From contig NZ_VIWP01000004.1 of the NCBI RefSeq assembly GCF_007829835.1, positions 248,001-312,000 on the forward strand: a stretch of DNA of 64,000 bases, given 5' to 3'. Shown here one piece after another: positions 9,123 through 17,312 of this stretch (position 1 is its first letter; each line of letters begins with the position of its first letter). The notes beneath the pieces are model-generated. The model saw only the letters and a program-made list of their open reading frames with translations, was not told the origin of the DNA and ran no database searches. This DNA is from Neorhizobium alkalisoli. Lineage in GTDB: Bacteria > Pseudomonadota > Alphaproteobacteria > Rhizobiales > Rhizobiaceae. The position numbers and the translations under genes are program-made.

Positions 9123-10382
9123 TCAGGCCCATTCGCCCTTGCGCATGACCGGCACTTTCGAACCATCCGGCTTGATGCCGTCGATATCGACCTTGTCGGA
9201 CCCGATCATCCAGTCAATGTGGATCAGGCTCGAATTGCCGCCCTGTGCCTTGATCTGTTCCGGCGTCAGCGAAGCGCCGTCGACAAAACATTTCGAATAG
9301 CACTGGCCGAGTGCGATATGGCACGAGGCGTTTTCATCGAACAGCGTGTTGTAGAACAGGATGCCGCTGGCCGAGATCGGCGATGAATGCGGCACCAGCG
9401 CCACTTCGCCAAGCCGGCGCGCGCCTTCGTCCGTATCCAGAACCTTGTTCAGCACTTCCTCGCCCTTGGAAGCCTTCGCCTCGACGATCCGGCCGCCTTC
9501 GAAACGCACCTGGATATCGTCGATCAGCGTGCCCTGGTGCGACAGCGGCTTGGTGCTCGACACATGGCCTTCCACCTTCAGCGCATGCGGCGTGGTGAAG
9601 ACTTCCTCAGTCGGGATGTTCGGGTTGCAGGTAATACCGTTCTTCGCGGTCGAGGCGCCGCCATGCCATTCGTGGCCGTCCGCAAGGCCAACAGTCAGGT
9701 CCGTGCCGGGCCCGGTGAAATGCAGCGCGGCAAAACGCTCGCCGTTCAGCCAGGTGGAGCGCTTCTTCAGATTGGCATTGTGATCGGCCCAGGCTGCGAC
9801 CGGATCGGCAAGATCGACGCGCGAGGCGGCAAAGATCGCATCGGCAAGTTTTGCCACCGCCACCTCTTCCGGCAGGTCCGGAAACACCTGTTTGGCCCAA
9901 GCGGGATTAGGGTAGGAAATGATGTTCCAGTTGATGTCGAAATTGGCGATCTTTTCCAGCGCCGGCTTATAGGCCATGGAATTGGCCTTGTTGGCGCGCG
10001 CCACCTTGGCCGGATCCTGGCCCGCAAGCATCATCGGATTGTCTCCGGCGATCGCCAGTCGCGCAGCGCCATTGGCATAGGCCTTGGCCATGCCCTCGTA
10101 GAGCCAGTCCGACGCCTTGTCGAAGCTCGCATCCGGCGCATACTGGTAACGCGCAAGTGTCGTTTCCTCGTCGGAATAGAAAGTGGAGACGATGCCGGCA
10201 CCGGCTTTGTAGGCGTGTTTGGTGATGAGGCGCACCAGTGGCAGCGAGGCAATCGGCGCGGTAATCACCAGATCCTGACCCTTTTCAAGCCGCAGGCCCA
10301 CCTGCACGGCCACTTCCGCCAGCTTTTCGAGTTTTTGGGGATCGATGGCGGTCTGGAAAATGGGCTGGATGGTCATGGACAT
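9123..10382 (-). CDS. M29-family aminopeptidase
   Basis: A 419-residue protein matching the thermophilic aminopeptidase (M29) family of cobalt- or zinc-dependent exopeptidases. Visible family segments include TVGLADGHEWHGG, the metal-site strands around NIPTEEVFTTPH, VRFEGGRIVEAKA, EVALVPHSSPI, NTLFDENASCHIALGQ and the C-terminal IHIDWMIG. These supply the Glu, His and Asp ligands of the metal pair. It should remove N-terminal residues from peptides in the cytoplasm. The ATG at 10382 is preferred over one nine codons upstream because AGAGG lies directly before it. It appears monocistronic. Confidence 0.93.
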   Translation of the reverse strand: MSMTIQPIFQTAIDPQKLEKLAEVAVQVGLRLEKGQDLVITAPIASLPLVRLITKHAYKAGAGIVSTFYSDEETTLARYQYAPDASFDKASDWLYEGMAKAYANGAARLAIAGDNPMMLAGQDPAKVARANKANSMAYKPALEKIANFDINWNIISYPNPAWAKQVFPDLPEEVAVAKLADAIFAASRVDLADPVAAWADHNANLKKRSTWLNGERFAALHFTGPGTDLTVGLADGHEWHGGASTAKNGITCNPNIPTEEVFTTPHALKVEGHVSSTKPLSHQGTLIDDIQVRFEGGRIVEAKASKGEEVLNKVLDTDEGARRLGEVALVPHSSPISASGILFYNTLFDENASCHIALGQCYSKCFVDGASLTPEQIKAQGGNSSLIHIDWMIGSDKVDIDGIKPDGSKVPVMRKGEWA

Positions 10383-10487
10383 GCCTCTTTTGAAAATCTG
10401 CGTCGCCAAGACTTAAGGCGCTTTGAGGCAAAATTGAAGGCCGGCCGCAATCCTAGATCTTGCTTCCAGGTGATGCGGAGGGCAGCC

Positions 10488-10961
10488 TCAGGCGATCAGC
10501 GCGGCAGCGATCGCCTTCAGAGCATCCCGGGCGTCACCCGGCGCCAGCCTGATCTGCAGGCCCCGCTGGCCGCCATTGATGAATATATGCGGTTCATCGA
10601 GTGCGGTGATCTCGATTGCCGTCGGCACCTGTTTCTTTTGCCCAAACGGGCTGATGCCGCCGACATGATAACCGGTTGCCCGCTCCGCATCGGCGGGCTT
10701 CATCATGTTGGCCGACTTGCCGCCAAAAGCCGCCGCCAGCTTCTTCATCGACACTTCCCGGTCCGATGGCACAACAACACAGACTGCCTTGCCATCCACT
10801 TCCGCCATCAGCGTCTTCAACACCCGCTGCGGCGCCTCGCCGATCGCCTCGGCCGCCGCCATGCCGATCCGGTCGGCATTCGGGTCGTAGTCATAGGTGA
10901 CGGTGGTAAACGCCTTGCCGGCCTTCTGCAGCGCCTGGGTCGCACGGGTGGTCTTGGACAT
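10488..10961 (-). CDS. ybaK: YbaK/ProX-type Cys-tRNA(Pro) deacylase
   Basis: A 157-residue single-domain protein of the YbaK family, which hydrolyses Cys-tRNA(Pro) formed by mischarging prolyl-tRNA synthetase. Recognisable parts are QRVLKTLMAEVDGK with its conserved Lys, VPSDREVSMKKLAAAFG, and the diagnostic GYHVGGISPFGQKK near residue 100. It lies six bases downstream of the ArsC/Spx-like gene on the same strand, so the two probably form an operon. Family membership is clear; the substrate comes from the characterised homologues. Confidence 0.92.
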   Translation of the reverse strand: MSKTTRATQALQKAGKAFTTVTYDYDPNADRIGMAAAEAIGEAPQRVLKTLMAEVDGKAVCVVVPSDREVSMKKLAAAFGGKSANMMKPADAERATGYHVGGISPFGQKKQVPTAIEITALDEPHIFINGGQRGLQIRLAPGDARDALKAIAAALIA

Positions 10962-10967
10962 GGTGCC

Positions 10968-11318
10968 TCAGACCGAAAACGCGGAGTCGTAGATCTCCGG
11001 CTTGAACCCGACGATCAGCTTGCCGTCCTTTTCCAGAACCGGCCGCTTGATCATAGAAGGCTGCGCCAGCATCAGCGCGATCGCCTTGTCCGCGGTCAGA
11101 TCCTGCTTGTCGGCATCGTCGAGCTTCTTGAAGGTGGTGCCGGCGCGGTTCAGCACCGTTTCCCAGCCGGCTTCTTTCGTCCAGGCTTCCAGATGCGCGC
11201 GGTCTATGCCCGAAGCCTTGTAGTCGTGGAACGTGTAGGCCACGCCCTTGTCGTCCAGCCAGCTGCGCGCCTTCTTCATCGTGTCGCAGTTCTTGATGCC
11301 GTAAATGGTGATCGTCAT
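10968..11318 (-). CDS. ArsC/Spx-family thioredoxin-fold protein (YffB-like)
   Basis: The 116-residue product begins TIYGIKNCDTMKKARSWL, the YffB/ArsC-type thioredoxin fold with a single cysteine at the active-site turn, and has KRPVLEKDGKLIVGF near the C terminus. YffB-like proteins are glutathione-dependent and are often called arsenate reductases without proof; no ars genes are nearby. The start at 11318 gives the usual family length, whereas an ORF extending 30 codons further upstream has no family match. It is the first gene of a likely two-gene unit with ybaK. Confidence 0.88.
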   Translation of the reverse strand: MTITIYGIKNCDTMKKARSWLDDKGVAYTFHDYKASGIDRAHLEAWTKEAGWETVLNRAGTTFKKLDDADKQDLTADKAIALMLAQPSMIKRPVLEKDGKLIVGFKPEIYDSAFSV

Positions 11319-11465
11319 TTCAAAATCCTTTTGCCACTGCAAGCGATACCAAGCGCCGGCTGCCGATGGCAAGGTTTTCAGATTGGTCGCAAGGAAGGCA
11401 GGCGACATTGATGCCGGTCAAGCGGGGCATGCTGCCTTTGCATGCCTGACCTGTTCCCTTGTGCG

Positions 11466-11496
11466 TTGCACAAACGGCCTCTCGCACGCATATATT
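11466..11496 (+). promoter_or_regulatory. Candidate sigma-70-type promoter for the 54-residue gene
   Basis: TTGCAC (11466-11471) and TATATT (11491-11496) resemble -35 and -10 hexamers with a 19-base spacer, which is one or two bases longer than ideal. They lie 25 bases before the start codon, with AAAGGAG in between as a strong ribosome-binding site. Confidence 0.45.
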
Positions 11497-11520
11497 AGTC
11501 ATACGAAAAAGGAGCTTATC

Positions 11521-11685
11521 ATGTCCGCTCACAAGAATATCCGTGGCAGCCGCATTGGTCGCGCATTCGCAGTTCTCGGTGCTGCCATCTCGGTTTCCGC
11601 CGCTGTCGAAGGTGGCCGCCGCGCCCGCGCCCAGGACCTCGAAACGCTCGGCATCGACGCCAAGGCTTTCAACCGCATCGGCTAA
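11521..11685 (+). CDS. Small basic hydrophobic protein, 54 residues, unknown function
   Basis: A short gene with an ATG eight bases after a strong AAGGAG ribosome-binding site and a plausible promoter. The product has a basic N terminus (HKNIRGSRIGR), one hydrophobic stretch of about 15 residues (FAVLGAAISVSAAVE), a basic patch GGRRARA and an acidic/polar tail ending LGIDAKAFNRIG. It could be a small membrane or peripheral protein. I do not recognise a family. Support for it being real is the ribosome-binding site, the codon usage like its neighbours, and an otherwise empty intergenic space. Confidence 0.65.
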   Translation: MSAHKNIRGSRIGRAFAVLGAAISVSAAVEGGRRARAQDLETLGIDAKAFNRIG

Positions 11686-11736
11686 TCGCCTGATTGATCT
11701 TGGGCGCTGGATTTCCGGCGCTCAGGCTAGAGCTGC

Positions 11737-12408
11737 TCAAATCCTCAACTGCAACTGCCGTGGCCTTTCCGCGTAGGCAGGTGCTGCGGGATCAAGCTGC
11801 CACCGGCCGATCTCTTCATGTCGCGTTTCGCCGACATGGCTGCAGATCAGCATGAATTCGCCTGCGATCCAGGCATAGTTGCGTGTGATCGGCTGCGGCT
11901 CGATCCTGCCGCAGCCATACACCAGCGTCACATGCGGCGTTGAATCTCTCTTGTAGGAATGCGGGACGTTTCGGCCCTTAAGAGCTTTGGCGAGCCGTTC
12001 TGCAAATTGCGCCACCTGTCCATGATCTTTCTCCGGATAGAGCGCCAGATGTCTGGCGCCGCCGAAGAGGCCGACGCTGTCGAGCGTGATCGGAATGGGG
12101 CGGGCGCTGATCTCCACTGCCGCTGCAACCGCCTTGGCAACCGTTTCATCCCGCGTGCCTTTCGGGTCATCCAGCGCCAACAGTGAAATATGCAGCATAT
12201 CCGCCGGATGCGGCGGACGGTCGCTCTGGCCGCCCATGTACAGCGCCGCATCCTCGTGCATGCGCGTGGCAAGGGCTGCGGGTGGCTTGAAAACGAAGAT
12301 CAACTCGCTCTTTGATCGACCTTTTACCGCGCGATGGCGCGTCCAGCCCTCTGTGCCCAGAAGCGGCAATTGGCCAGGTTTTGGCTGTAATGCCTCGACG
12401 GCACCCAT
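11737..12408 (-). CDS. 2H phosphoesterase / 2'-5' RNA ligase-like protein
   Basis: A 223-residue member of the two-histidine phosphoesterase superfamily. The paired HxS/T motifs are present: His73-Ile-Ser75 in MLHISLLAL and His159-Val-Thr161 in PHVTLVYG. Family members (LigT/ThpR) cleave or form 2'-5' phosphodiester bonds or cyclic phosphates in RNA. The first 40 residues (LPLLGTEGWTRHR) form an extension of about 30 residues before the fold begins. The gene is divergent from the DNA alkyltransferase. The physiological substrate is unknown. Confidence 0.88.
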   Translation of the reverse strand: MGAVEALQPKPGQLPLLGTEGWTRHRAVKGRSKSELIFVFKPPAALATRMHEDAALYMGGQSDRPPHPADMLHISLLALDDPKGTRDETVAKAVAAAVEISARPIPITLDSVGLFGGARHLALYPEKDHGQVAQFAERLAKALKGRNVPHSYKRDSTPHVTLVYGCGRIEPQPITRNYAWIAGEFMLICSHVGETRHEEIGRWQLDPAAPAYAERPRQLQLRI

Positions 12409-12465
12409 TGCTCCACTCCGATATCATGTTCCTGTTGCCTCGATGCCGGCAGCGTATTATATAAA

Positions 12466-12483
12466 GAACATAAAGTGAACATA
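12466..12483. promoter_or_regulatory. Direct repeat GAACATA x2, possible response-regulator site
   Basis: GAACATA at 12466-12472 is repeated exactly at 12477-12483, an 11-base period with a four-base spacer. This is the geometry of OmpR/PhoB-type regulator boxes. A minus-strand TATAAT (12461-12456) lies directly downstream, pointing to control of the 2H phosphoesterase gene. No regulator can be named. Confidence 0.35.
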
Positions 12484-12609
12484 TGGTTTCGGTGATGATT
12501 TTGCTTCAAGCTGAAATCAGTGGGTGTTTTGTGAGCGCGCAAGAAACGGGTTGAAACCGGCTGTGCGTGGCGCGATTCTCAAGGCTTCAACAAACGCGGG
12601 AGGTCACTC

Positions 12610-13170
12610 GTGGCTGAGCATTCTTATTCAATCTTTGAAACTGCCGGCGGCTTTTGCGGCATCGCCTGGAATGCCAATGGTATAACCCGATTCCAGTTGC
12701 CGACGCAGTCTGCCGATGCAACGGAAAAATTGCTGTTGAAGCGCCTTGCGCACGAAGCGGTTGCGGTAATGCCATCCGCAGAGATCGAAAAGGTGATCGC
12801 CGATATCCGGCGCTATTTCGCCGGCGAAAACGTCGATTTCAGCGGCGTAAAGCTCGATCTCGGCGCCCAGGAAGATTTCTTCCGGCAGATTTATACGGCT
12901 GCGCGAAAACTCGCCTGGGGTGAAACAACGACCTATGGCACGATCGCAAAATCGCTCGGCGCCGGGCCGGAAGCGGCCCGCGATGTCGGCCAGGCCATGG
13001 CGAAGAACCCGGTTGCCCTGATCATCCCCTGCCACCGCGTTCTGGCGGCAGGCGGCAAGATCGGCGGCTTTTCCGCGCCGGGTGGTTCGCATTCGAAGGC
13101 GAAGATGCTGGAGCTGGAAGGCATCGTGCTTGCCGCTGCCGAACCGGCCCAGCAATCCCTGGCCTTCTGA
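12610..13170 (+). CDS. ogt: Methylated-DNA-protein-cysteine methyltransferase (Ogt-like)
   Basis: A 186-residue alkyltransferase that repairs O6-methylguanine by irreversible transfer to its own cysteine. The active-site IPCHRV is present with Cys141, preceded by the helix-turn-helix region TTTYGTIAKSLGAG and the arginine finger VGQAMAKNP, and followed by GGKIGGFSAPGG. No Ada-type N-terminal domain is present. The start is GTG, six bases after GGGAGG, the only good ribosome-binding site in the area. The gene is monocistronic and divergent from the 2H phosphoesterase. Confidence 0.95.
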   Translation: MAEHSYSIFETAGGFCGIAWNANGITRFQLPTQSADATEKLLLKRLAHEAVAVMPSAEIEKVIADIRRYFAGENVDFSGVKLDLGAQEDFFRQIYTAARKLAWGETTTYGTIAKSLGAGPEAARDVGQAMAKNPVALIIPCHRVLAAGGKIGGFSAPGGSHSKAKMLELEGIVLAAAEPAQQSLAF

Positions 13171-13186
13171 GGCGGTGATCTGGCCC

Positions 13187-13777
13187 TTAATGGGCCAGGA
13201 ATTTGTACGCGACGTAACCGATGATCAGCACCGCTGCCACGGCCATGGCGATATGCCCGAGCCGCTTTTCGATGAAATGGCGAATACCTTCGCCATAACG
13301 GCGCAGCAGCCAGGCGAGCAGGAAGAAGCGCGCGCCGCGGGTGATGATCGCCGAGACGATGAACAGCCAGATATCGACATGCACGGCGCCGGAGAGGATC
13401 GTCACGACCTTGATCGGCGGCAGATGCGCAAAACCTGACGTCACCAGCATCAGCACGATCGTTTCGAATGTGATGCCGGATTTCAGCTGGTTGAACGTGT
13501 CGAGCTTGCCATAAAATTCCAGGATCGGCGCTGCGATCGCGTCGAAGGCGAAATACCCGATCCACCAGCCCGCAATACCGCCCAGAACGGAAAACACTGT
13601 GGCGACCAGCGCATAACGCCAGGCCCGTTCGGGCTTTGCCAGCGACATCGGCAGGAAAAGCACGTCCGCGGGGACGAGGAAGACTGAACTTTCGACAAAA
13701 GCGATGACGGCCAGCCAGATTTCCGCGGATTTGCGGGCGCTGAGCGCCATGGTCCAGTCATAGAGTCTACGCAGCAT
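13187..13777 (-). CDS. DedA/YqaA-like inner-membrane protein (VTT domain)
   Basis: A 196-residue protein with about four to five hydrophobic segments and the DedA/VTT signature spread over FVESSVFLVPADVLFLPMSLAKPERAWRYALVATVFSVLGGIAGWWIGY and TSGFAHLPPIKVVTILSGA, ending in a basic YGEGIRHFIEKRLG before the last helix. DedA-superfamily proteins move lipids or support envelope homeostasis; the YqaA branch is uncharacterised. The ATG at 13777 is preferred to one 41 codons upstream, since the family starts with the short amphipathic segment LRRLYDWTMALS. It converges on the alkyltransferase gene. Confidence 0.85.
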   Translation of the reverse strand: MLRRLYDWTMALSARKSAEIWLAVIAFVESSVFLVPADVLFLPMSLAKPERAWRYALVATVFSVLGGIAGWWIGYFAFDAIAAPILEFYGKLDTFNQLKSGITFETIVLMLVTSGFAHLPPIKVVTILSGAVHVDIWLFIVSAIITRGARFFLLAWLLRRYGEGIRHFIEKRLGHIAMAVAAVLIIGYVAYKFLAH

Positions 13778-13978
13778 GCTTTGGGTTTCCTGTGTGATTT
13801 CGTGACCGACGGCGTGATCTGTATTTATGAATACGGCCTGAAGACGACGAACTTTGTGCGCCGCCGCAATCCGGCTGTCCGGAGCGTCAGAAAAATCCAC
13901 ATATGGGTCGGAAAGGTCAAGCGCAGACGCGATGAAGTTTCGTGTGATCCTTCATCGGTTAAGGCGAAAAGCGTAATT

Positions 13979-14019
13979 CAAAGAAGAGCTTCTTTGGGAG
14001 AGTGGGGCAAAGGCCCCAC
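13979..14019 (-). terminator. Tandem hairpins downstream of guaA
   Basis: Two inverted repeats lie past the guaA stop: GTGGGGC/GCCCCAC (14002-14008 with 14013-14019, loop of four), then CAAAGAAG/CTTCTTTG (13979-13986 with 13989-13996). The first is 21 bases after the stop. No clear T run follows, so a terminator is likely by position rather than by a perfect motif. Confidence 0.45.
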
Positions 14020-14039
14020 ATCTCGGGATGCGAACAGGC

Positions 14040-15617
14040 TTATTCCCACTCGATCGTGCCGGGCGGCTTCGACGTGACGTCATAGACGACGCGGTTGATG
14101 CCGCGCACCTCGTTGATGATGCGGGTTGCTGCACGGCCGAGGAAGTTCATGTCATAAGGATAGAAATCCGCCGTCATGCCATCGACCGAGGTGACTGCGC
14201 GCAGAGCGCAGACGAAATCGTAGGTGCGGTAGTCGCCCATGACGCCGACGGTCTGGACCGGAAGCAGCACGGCGAAAGCCTGCCAGATCGTGTCGTAGAG
14301 GCCGGCCTTGCGGATTTCGTCGAGATAGATCGCATCCGCCTTGCGCAGGATATCGAGCTTTTCGCGGGTAACGCCGCCCGGGCAGCGGATCGCGAGGCCC
14401 GGACCCGGGAAGGGGTGACGGCCGATAAACGATTCCGGCAGGCCGAGTTCGCGGCCGAGCGCGCGGACTTCGTCCTTGAACAGTTCGCGCAGCGGCTCGA
14501 CGAGCTGCATGTTCATGCGCTCGGGCAGGCCGCCGACATTGTGGTGGCTCTTGATCGTGACCGATGGGCCGCCGGAGAAGGAGACGCTTTCGATGACGTC
14601 GGGATAAAGCGTGCCCTGCGCCAGGAAGCGCGGAGCGCCCTTGCCGTCCGCGGCGATCTTGGCGGCTTCCGCTTCGAACACTTCGATGAACAGCCGGCCG
14701 ATCGTCTTGCGCTTCACTTCCGGGTCGGTAACGCCTTCGAGCTGGCCGAGGAAGAGTTCGGATGCGTCCACGGCCACGAGCGGAATGTTGTAGTGATCGC
14801 GGAACATGCCGACGACCTGTTCGGTCTCGCCCTGACGCATCAGGCCGTGGTCGACATAGATGCAGGTGAGCTGGTCGCCGATCGCCTCATGGATGAGGAT
14901 CGCTGCAACGGACGAGTCGACGCCGCCGGAAAGGCCGCAGATGACGCGCTCGGAACCCACCTGGTCCTTGATCTTGCGGATCATTTCGGCGCGATAGGCC
15001 GCCATGGTCCAGTCGGATTTCAGGCCGACGATCTTGTGCACGAAGTTGGAAAGAAGCTTGGCGCCATCCGGCGTATGCACCACTTCCGGGTGGAACATGG
15101 TCGAATAATAGTGGCGGCTCTCGTCGGCTGCGATCGCGAACGGCGCGTTTTCCGAGGTTGCGATGACTTCAAAACCGTCCGGCAGCTGGGTGACGCGGTC
15201 GCCATGGCTCATCCAGACCGGATAACGGCTACCCTGTTCCCAGAACCCGTCGAACAACGGGCTTGCCTTCTTGATCTCGACATCGGCGCGGCCGAATTCG
15301 GCGGCATGGCCACCTTCGACGACACCGCCGAGCTGGGTGCAGAGCGTCTGCTGGCCGTAGCAGATGCCGAGGATCGGCACGCCGCTGTCGAACACCGCCT
15401 GCGGAGCGCGCGGGCTGCCTTCCGTCGTCACCGAAGCCGGGCCGCCGGAGAAGATCACGCCCTTCGGCTGCAGCTTTTGGAAAGCTTCAGCGGCGTTCTG
15501 GAACGGATGAATTTCGCAATAGACCCCGGCCTCGCGGATACGGCGCGCAATGAGCTGCGTCACCTGGCTGCCGAAATCGATGATGAGGATGCTGTCGGGA
15601 TGAGCTATCTGGGTCAT
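14040..15617 (-). CDS. guaA: GMP synthase (glutamine-hydrolysing)
   Basis: The 525-residue product converts XMP to GMP with glutamine and ATP in the last step of guanine nucleotide synthesis. The N-terminal class I amidotransferase has Cys86 in GICYGQQ and His176/Glu178 in MFHPEV. The ATP pyrophosphatase P-loop SGGVDSS is at 230-236. The C-terminal dimerisation domain ends PPGTIEWE, the usual GuaA ending. Length is standard. It is transcribed alone, with an intergenic space of about 260 bases downstream and the nucleosidase gene upstream on the same strand. Confidence 0.98.
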   Translation of the reverse strand: MTQIAHPDSILIIDFGSQVTQLIARRIREAGVYCEIHPFQNAAEAFQKLQPKGVIFSGGPASVTTEGSPRAPQAVFDSGVPILGICYGQQTLCTQLGGVVEGGHAAEFGRADVEIKKASPLFDGFWEQGSRYPVWMSHGDRVTQLPDGFEVIATSENAPFAIAADESRHYYSTMFHPEVVHTPDGAKLLSNFVHKIVGLKSDWTMAAYRAEMIRKIKDQVGSERVICGLSGGVDSSVAAILIHEAIGDQLTCIYVDHGLMRQGETEQVVGMFRDHYNIPLVAVDASELFLGQLEGVTDPEVKRKTIGRLFIEVFEAEAAKIAADGKGAPRFLAQGTLYPDVIESVSFSGGPSVTIKSHHNVGGLPERMNMQLVEPLRELFKDEVRALGRELGLPESFIGRHPFPGPGLAIRCPGGVTREKLDILRKADAIYLDEIRKAGLYDTIWQAFAVLLPVQTVGVMGDYRTYDFVCALRAVTSVDGMTADFYPYDMNFLGRAATRIINEVRGINRVVYDVTSKPPGTIEWE

Positions 15618-15657
15618 GGCGAGCCTTTAAAGAAGCTTCGCGTTTTTTGCAACTGCG

Positions 15658-16296
15658 TCAGAGTGCCAAAACGCCGCTTTCGAGGGCCTTTTCGAGCGCA
15701 TCGATGGTGATCGCCAGCTTCTCGTCGATCACATGCAGATATTCGGTCCAGCTGCCGACATGTTTCAGCTCTTCCTTGCCATCCGAAATGCCACGCAGGC
15801 CGATCAGCGGCAGGCCGAACAGCTGGCAGCAGCGCATCACGGCAAAGGTTTCCATATCCACCATATCGGCCGAGATCAGATCATAGGCTGCGCCGGACAC
15901 GATATTGCCGCCGGTCGAAAGCGATGCCCTGGGAACGTCGGGGATGATAAGCGAAAGGGGCATGATGGCGGGATGATCGAGAAACGGCGTGCGACCCTTC
16001 TCGAAACCGAGCGGCGAGGCGTCCATGTCGCGATAGGCGACGGAGGAAACCTGATAGACTTCCGTCTGTTCGAGGTTTCGCGAACCGGCCGAACCGAGCG
16101 AAACGAGAAGATCCGGCATCGTCCCTGACGCCTGCAGTTTTGTCAGCGCATGCGAGAGCACGATGGCCGCCTCGACGGGGCCGACGCCGGTCATCAGCGG
16201 CTTGATGCGGCTTTTCAGATGCGGCCCATATTCCGCATCGACAGCCATGACGAACAGAACCTGTTTGCCGCCAAGTGTTTTCAGTTCGAAACTCAT
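15658..16296 (-). CDS. 5'-methylthioadenosine/S-adenosylhomocysteine nucleosidase-like protein
   Basis: A 212-residue purine/uridine phosphorylase-fold enzyme. The MTAN catalytic features are present: FVMAVDAEYGP at the N terminus, VSLGSAGS, Met148-Glu149 in MVDMET and Asp172 in GISDG. Such enzymes release adenine from methylthioadenosine, S-adenosylhomocysteine or 5'-deoxyadenosine. It starts within the stop of the thioesterase gene (four-base overlap), so the two are translationally coupled. The exact nucleoside preference cannot be read from sequence. Confidence 0.88.
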   Translation of the reverse strand: MSFELKTLGGKQVLFVMAVDAEYGPHLKSRIKPLMTGVGPVEAAIVLSHALTKLQASGTMPDLLVSLGSAGSRNLEQTEVYQVSSVAYRDMDASPLGFEKGRTPFLDHPAIMPLSLIIPDVPRASLSTGGNIVSGAAYDLISADMVDMETFAVMRCCQLFGLPLIGLRGISDGKEELKHVGSWTEYLHVIDEKLAITIDALEKALESGVLAL

Positions 16297-16736
16297 CCGA
16301 CCACATCCTCTCGGCCACGGATTACCATCATCGAAGAGGTCATGGAGGCGATCAGCTTTGCCGGCCCGTCGCCGATCGCATAGGCGCGGCCGTCGGCAAC
16401 GATGATCGTCGAGCCCGGCTTGGTGATTTCGCCACGAAACAGAAACCGTTCGCCGCGTCCGGGCGACAGAAGGTTGACCTTGAACTCGATCGTCAGGATC
16501 GAGACGTCCGGAGCGATCGTCGTATAGGCGGCATAGGTACAGGCGGTTTCGAGCGCGGCGGAAATCACGCCGGCATGCAGAAAGCCATGCTGCTGCGTCA
16601 GCTTTTCGTCATAGGCAAATTCGATCTCGACCATGGCCTGTTCGGCACGGGTCAGCTCGGCGCCGAGCATGTCCATTGCCCCCTGCCGGCCAAAACTCTG
16701 CCTGATGCGGTCTCGGAAGTCGCCGGTATCAATCAT
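16293..16736 (-). CDS. PaaI-family hotdog-fold thioesterase
   Basis: A 147-residue hotdog protein with the PaaI-type active-site stretch QQHGFLHAGVISAALETACTYAA near residues 49-71 and a downstream strand LTIEFKVNLLSPGRGERF. These enzymes hydrolyse acyl-CoA thioesters. It is coupled by a four-base overlap to the nucleosidase gene, a pairing whose biochemical link is not obvious. The acyl substrate is unknown. Confidence 0.88.
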   Translation of the reverse strand: MIDTGDFRDRIRQSFGRQGAMDMLGAELTRAEQAMVEIEFAYDEKLTQQHGFLHAGVISAALETACTYAAYTTIAPDVSILTIEFKVNLLSPGRGERFLFRGEITKPGSTIIVADGRAYAIGDGPAKLIASMTSSMMVIRGREDVVG

Positions 16737-16823
16737 GGGGATCGGGTGCGCTCGCTGTCTTTCCTATAGTGTTCATGAAACTCGCACGCCCTGCGCCATC
16801 AGGCAAGCCACCGGAATGTCACA

Positions 16824-17276
16824 TCAATTCAGCATGACGATCGAAAGATTGAGCATCGTCGCAAAGGCGACCCAGAGCGCATAGGGCACAAAAAGCAGAG
16901 CCGCCCAGCGGTTCGGCCGCCAGCTCATGGCGATGAAGAGAAGGATGAAGACAAGCATCGGGATGATGATCGCCAGTCCGAGCGCCGGGTTCTGCATGCC
17001 GAAAAAGGCCGGCGACCAGAGGATGTTCAGAAATCCCTGTATTGCGAACACGATAAGCCGCCGCCCGTTATTCTCGTCATACCAGGTTGCGGCAAGGGCT
17101 GCGCCGATCATCCCGTAAAGCACGGTCCAGACGGGCGCAAAGATCCAGCTGGGTGGATTGAAGAAGGGCTTGTTGAGCGACTGATACCATTCGCCCGGAA
17201 GATTGCTGACACCGCTGATCACGCCGATGGCGATGGAAGCGAGGATGAAAATGCTGAAGACGATGACCTTGCTCAT
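16824..17276 (-). CDS. tspO: TspO/MBR-family tryptophan-rich sensory protein
   Basis: A 150-residue, five-helix membrane protein with the TspO signatures: WYQSLNKPFFNPPSWIFAPVW in the first loop, TVLYGMIGAAL, NILWSPAFFG, and the terminal ALWVAFATMLN. TspO binds porphyrins and related tetrapyrroles, and in Rhodobacter and Sinorhizobium modulates photosynthesis or stress gene expression. The gene sits just downstream of the iron operon on the same strand, with about 85 bases to the thioesterase beyond it. A link to heme or iron would be inference only. Confidence 0.93.
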   Translation of the reverse strand: MSKVIVFSIFILASIAIGVISGVSNLPGEWYQSLNKPFFNPPSWIFAPVWTVLYGMIGAALAATWYDENNGRRLIVFAIQGFLNILWSPAFFGMQNPALGLAIIIPMLVFILLFIAMSWRPNRWAALLFVPYALWVAFATMLNLSIVMLN

Positions 17277-17312
17277 GCCCGCGCAGATAGGGCGGGCAGG
17301 GCGGTTTGGAAG

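Noticed and set aside
9387..11411. A 674-residue plus-strand open frame opposite the aminopeptidase, ybaK and arsC-like genes
   Set aside because: It spans three good genes on the other strand and shows only Arg/His/Gly-rich composition, the usual antisense shadow in GC-rich DNA. It has no domain and no ribosome-binding site.
14028..15710. A 560-residue plus-strand open frame opposite guaA
   Set aside because: It mirrors guaA exactly, has no recognisable motif, and its composition (many Asp/His/Ala/Arg) is that of a complementary frame.
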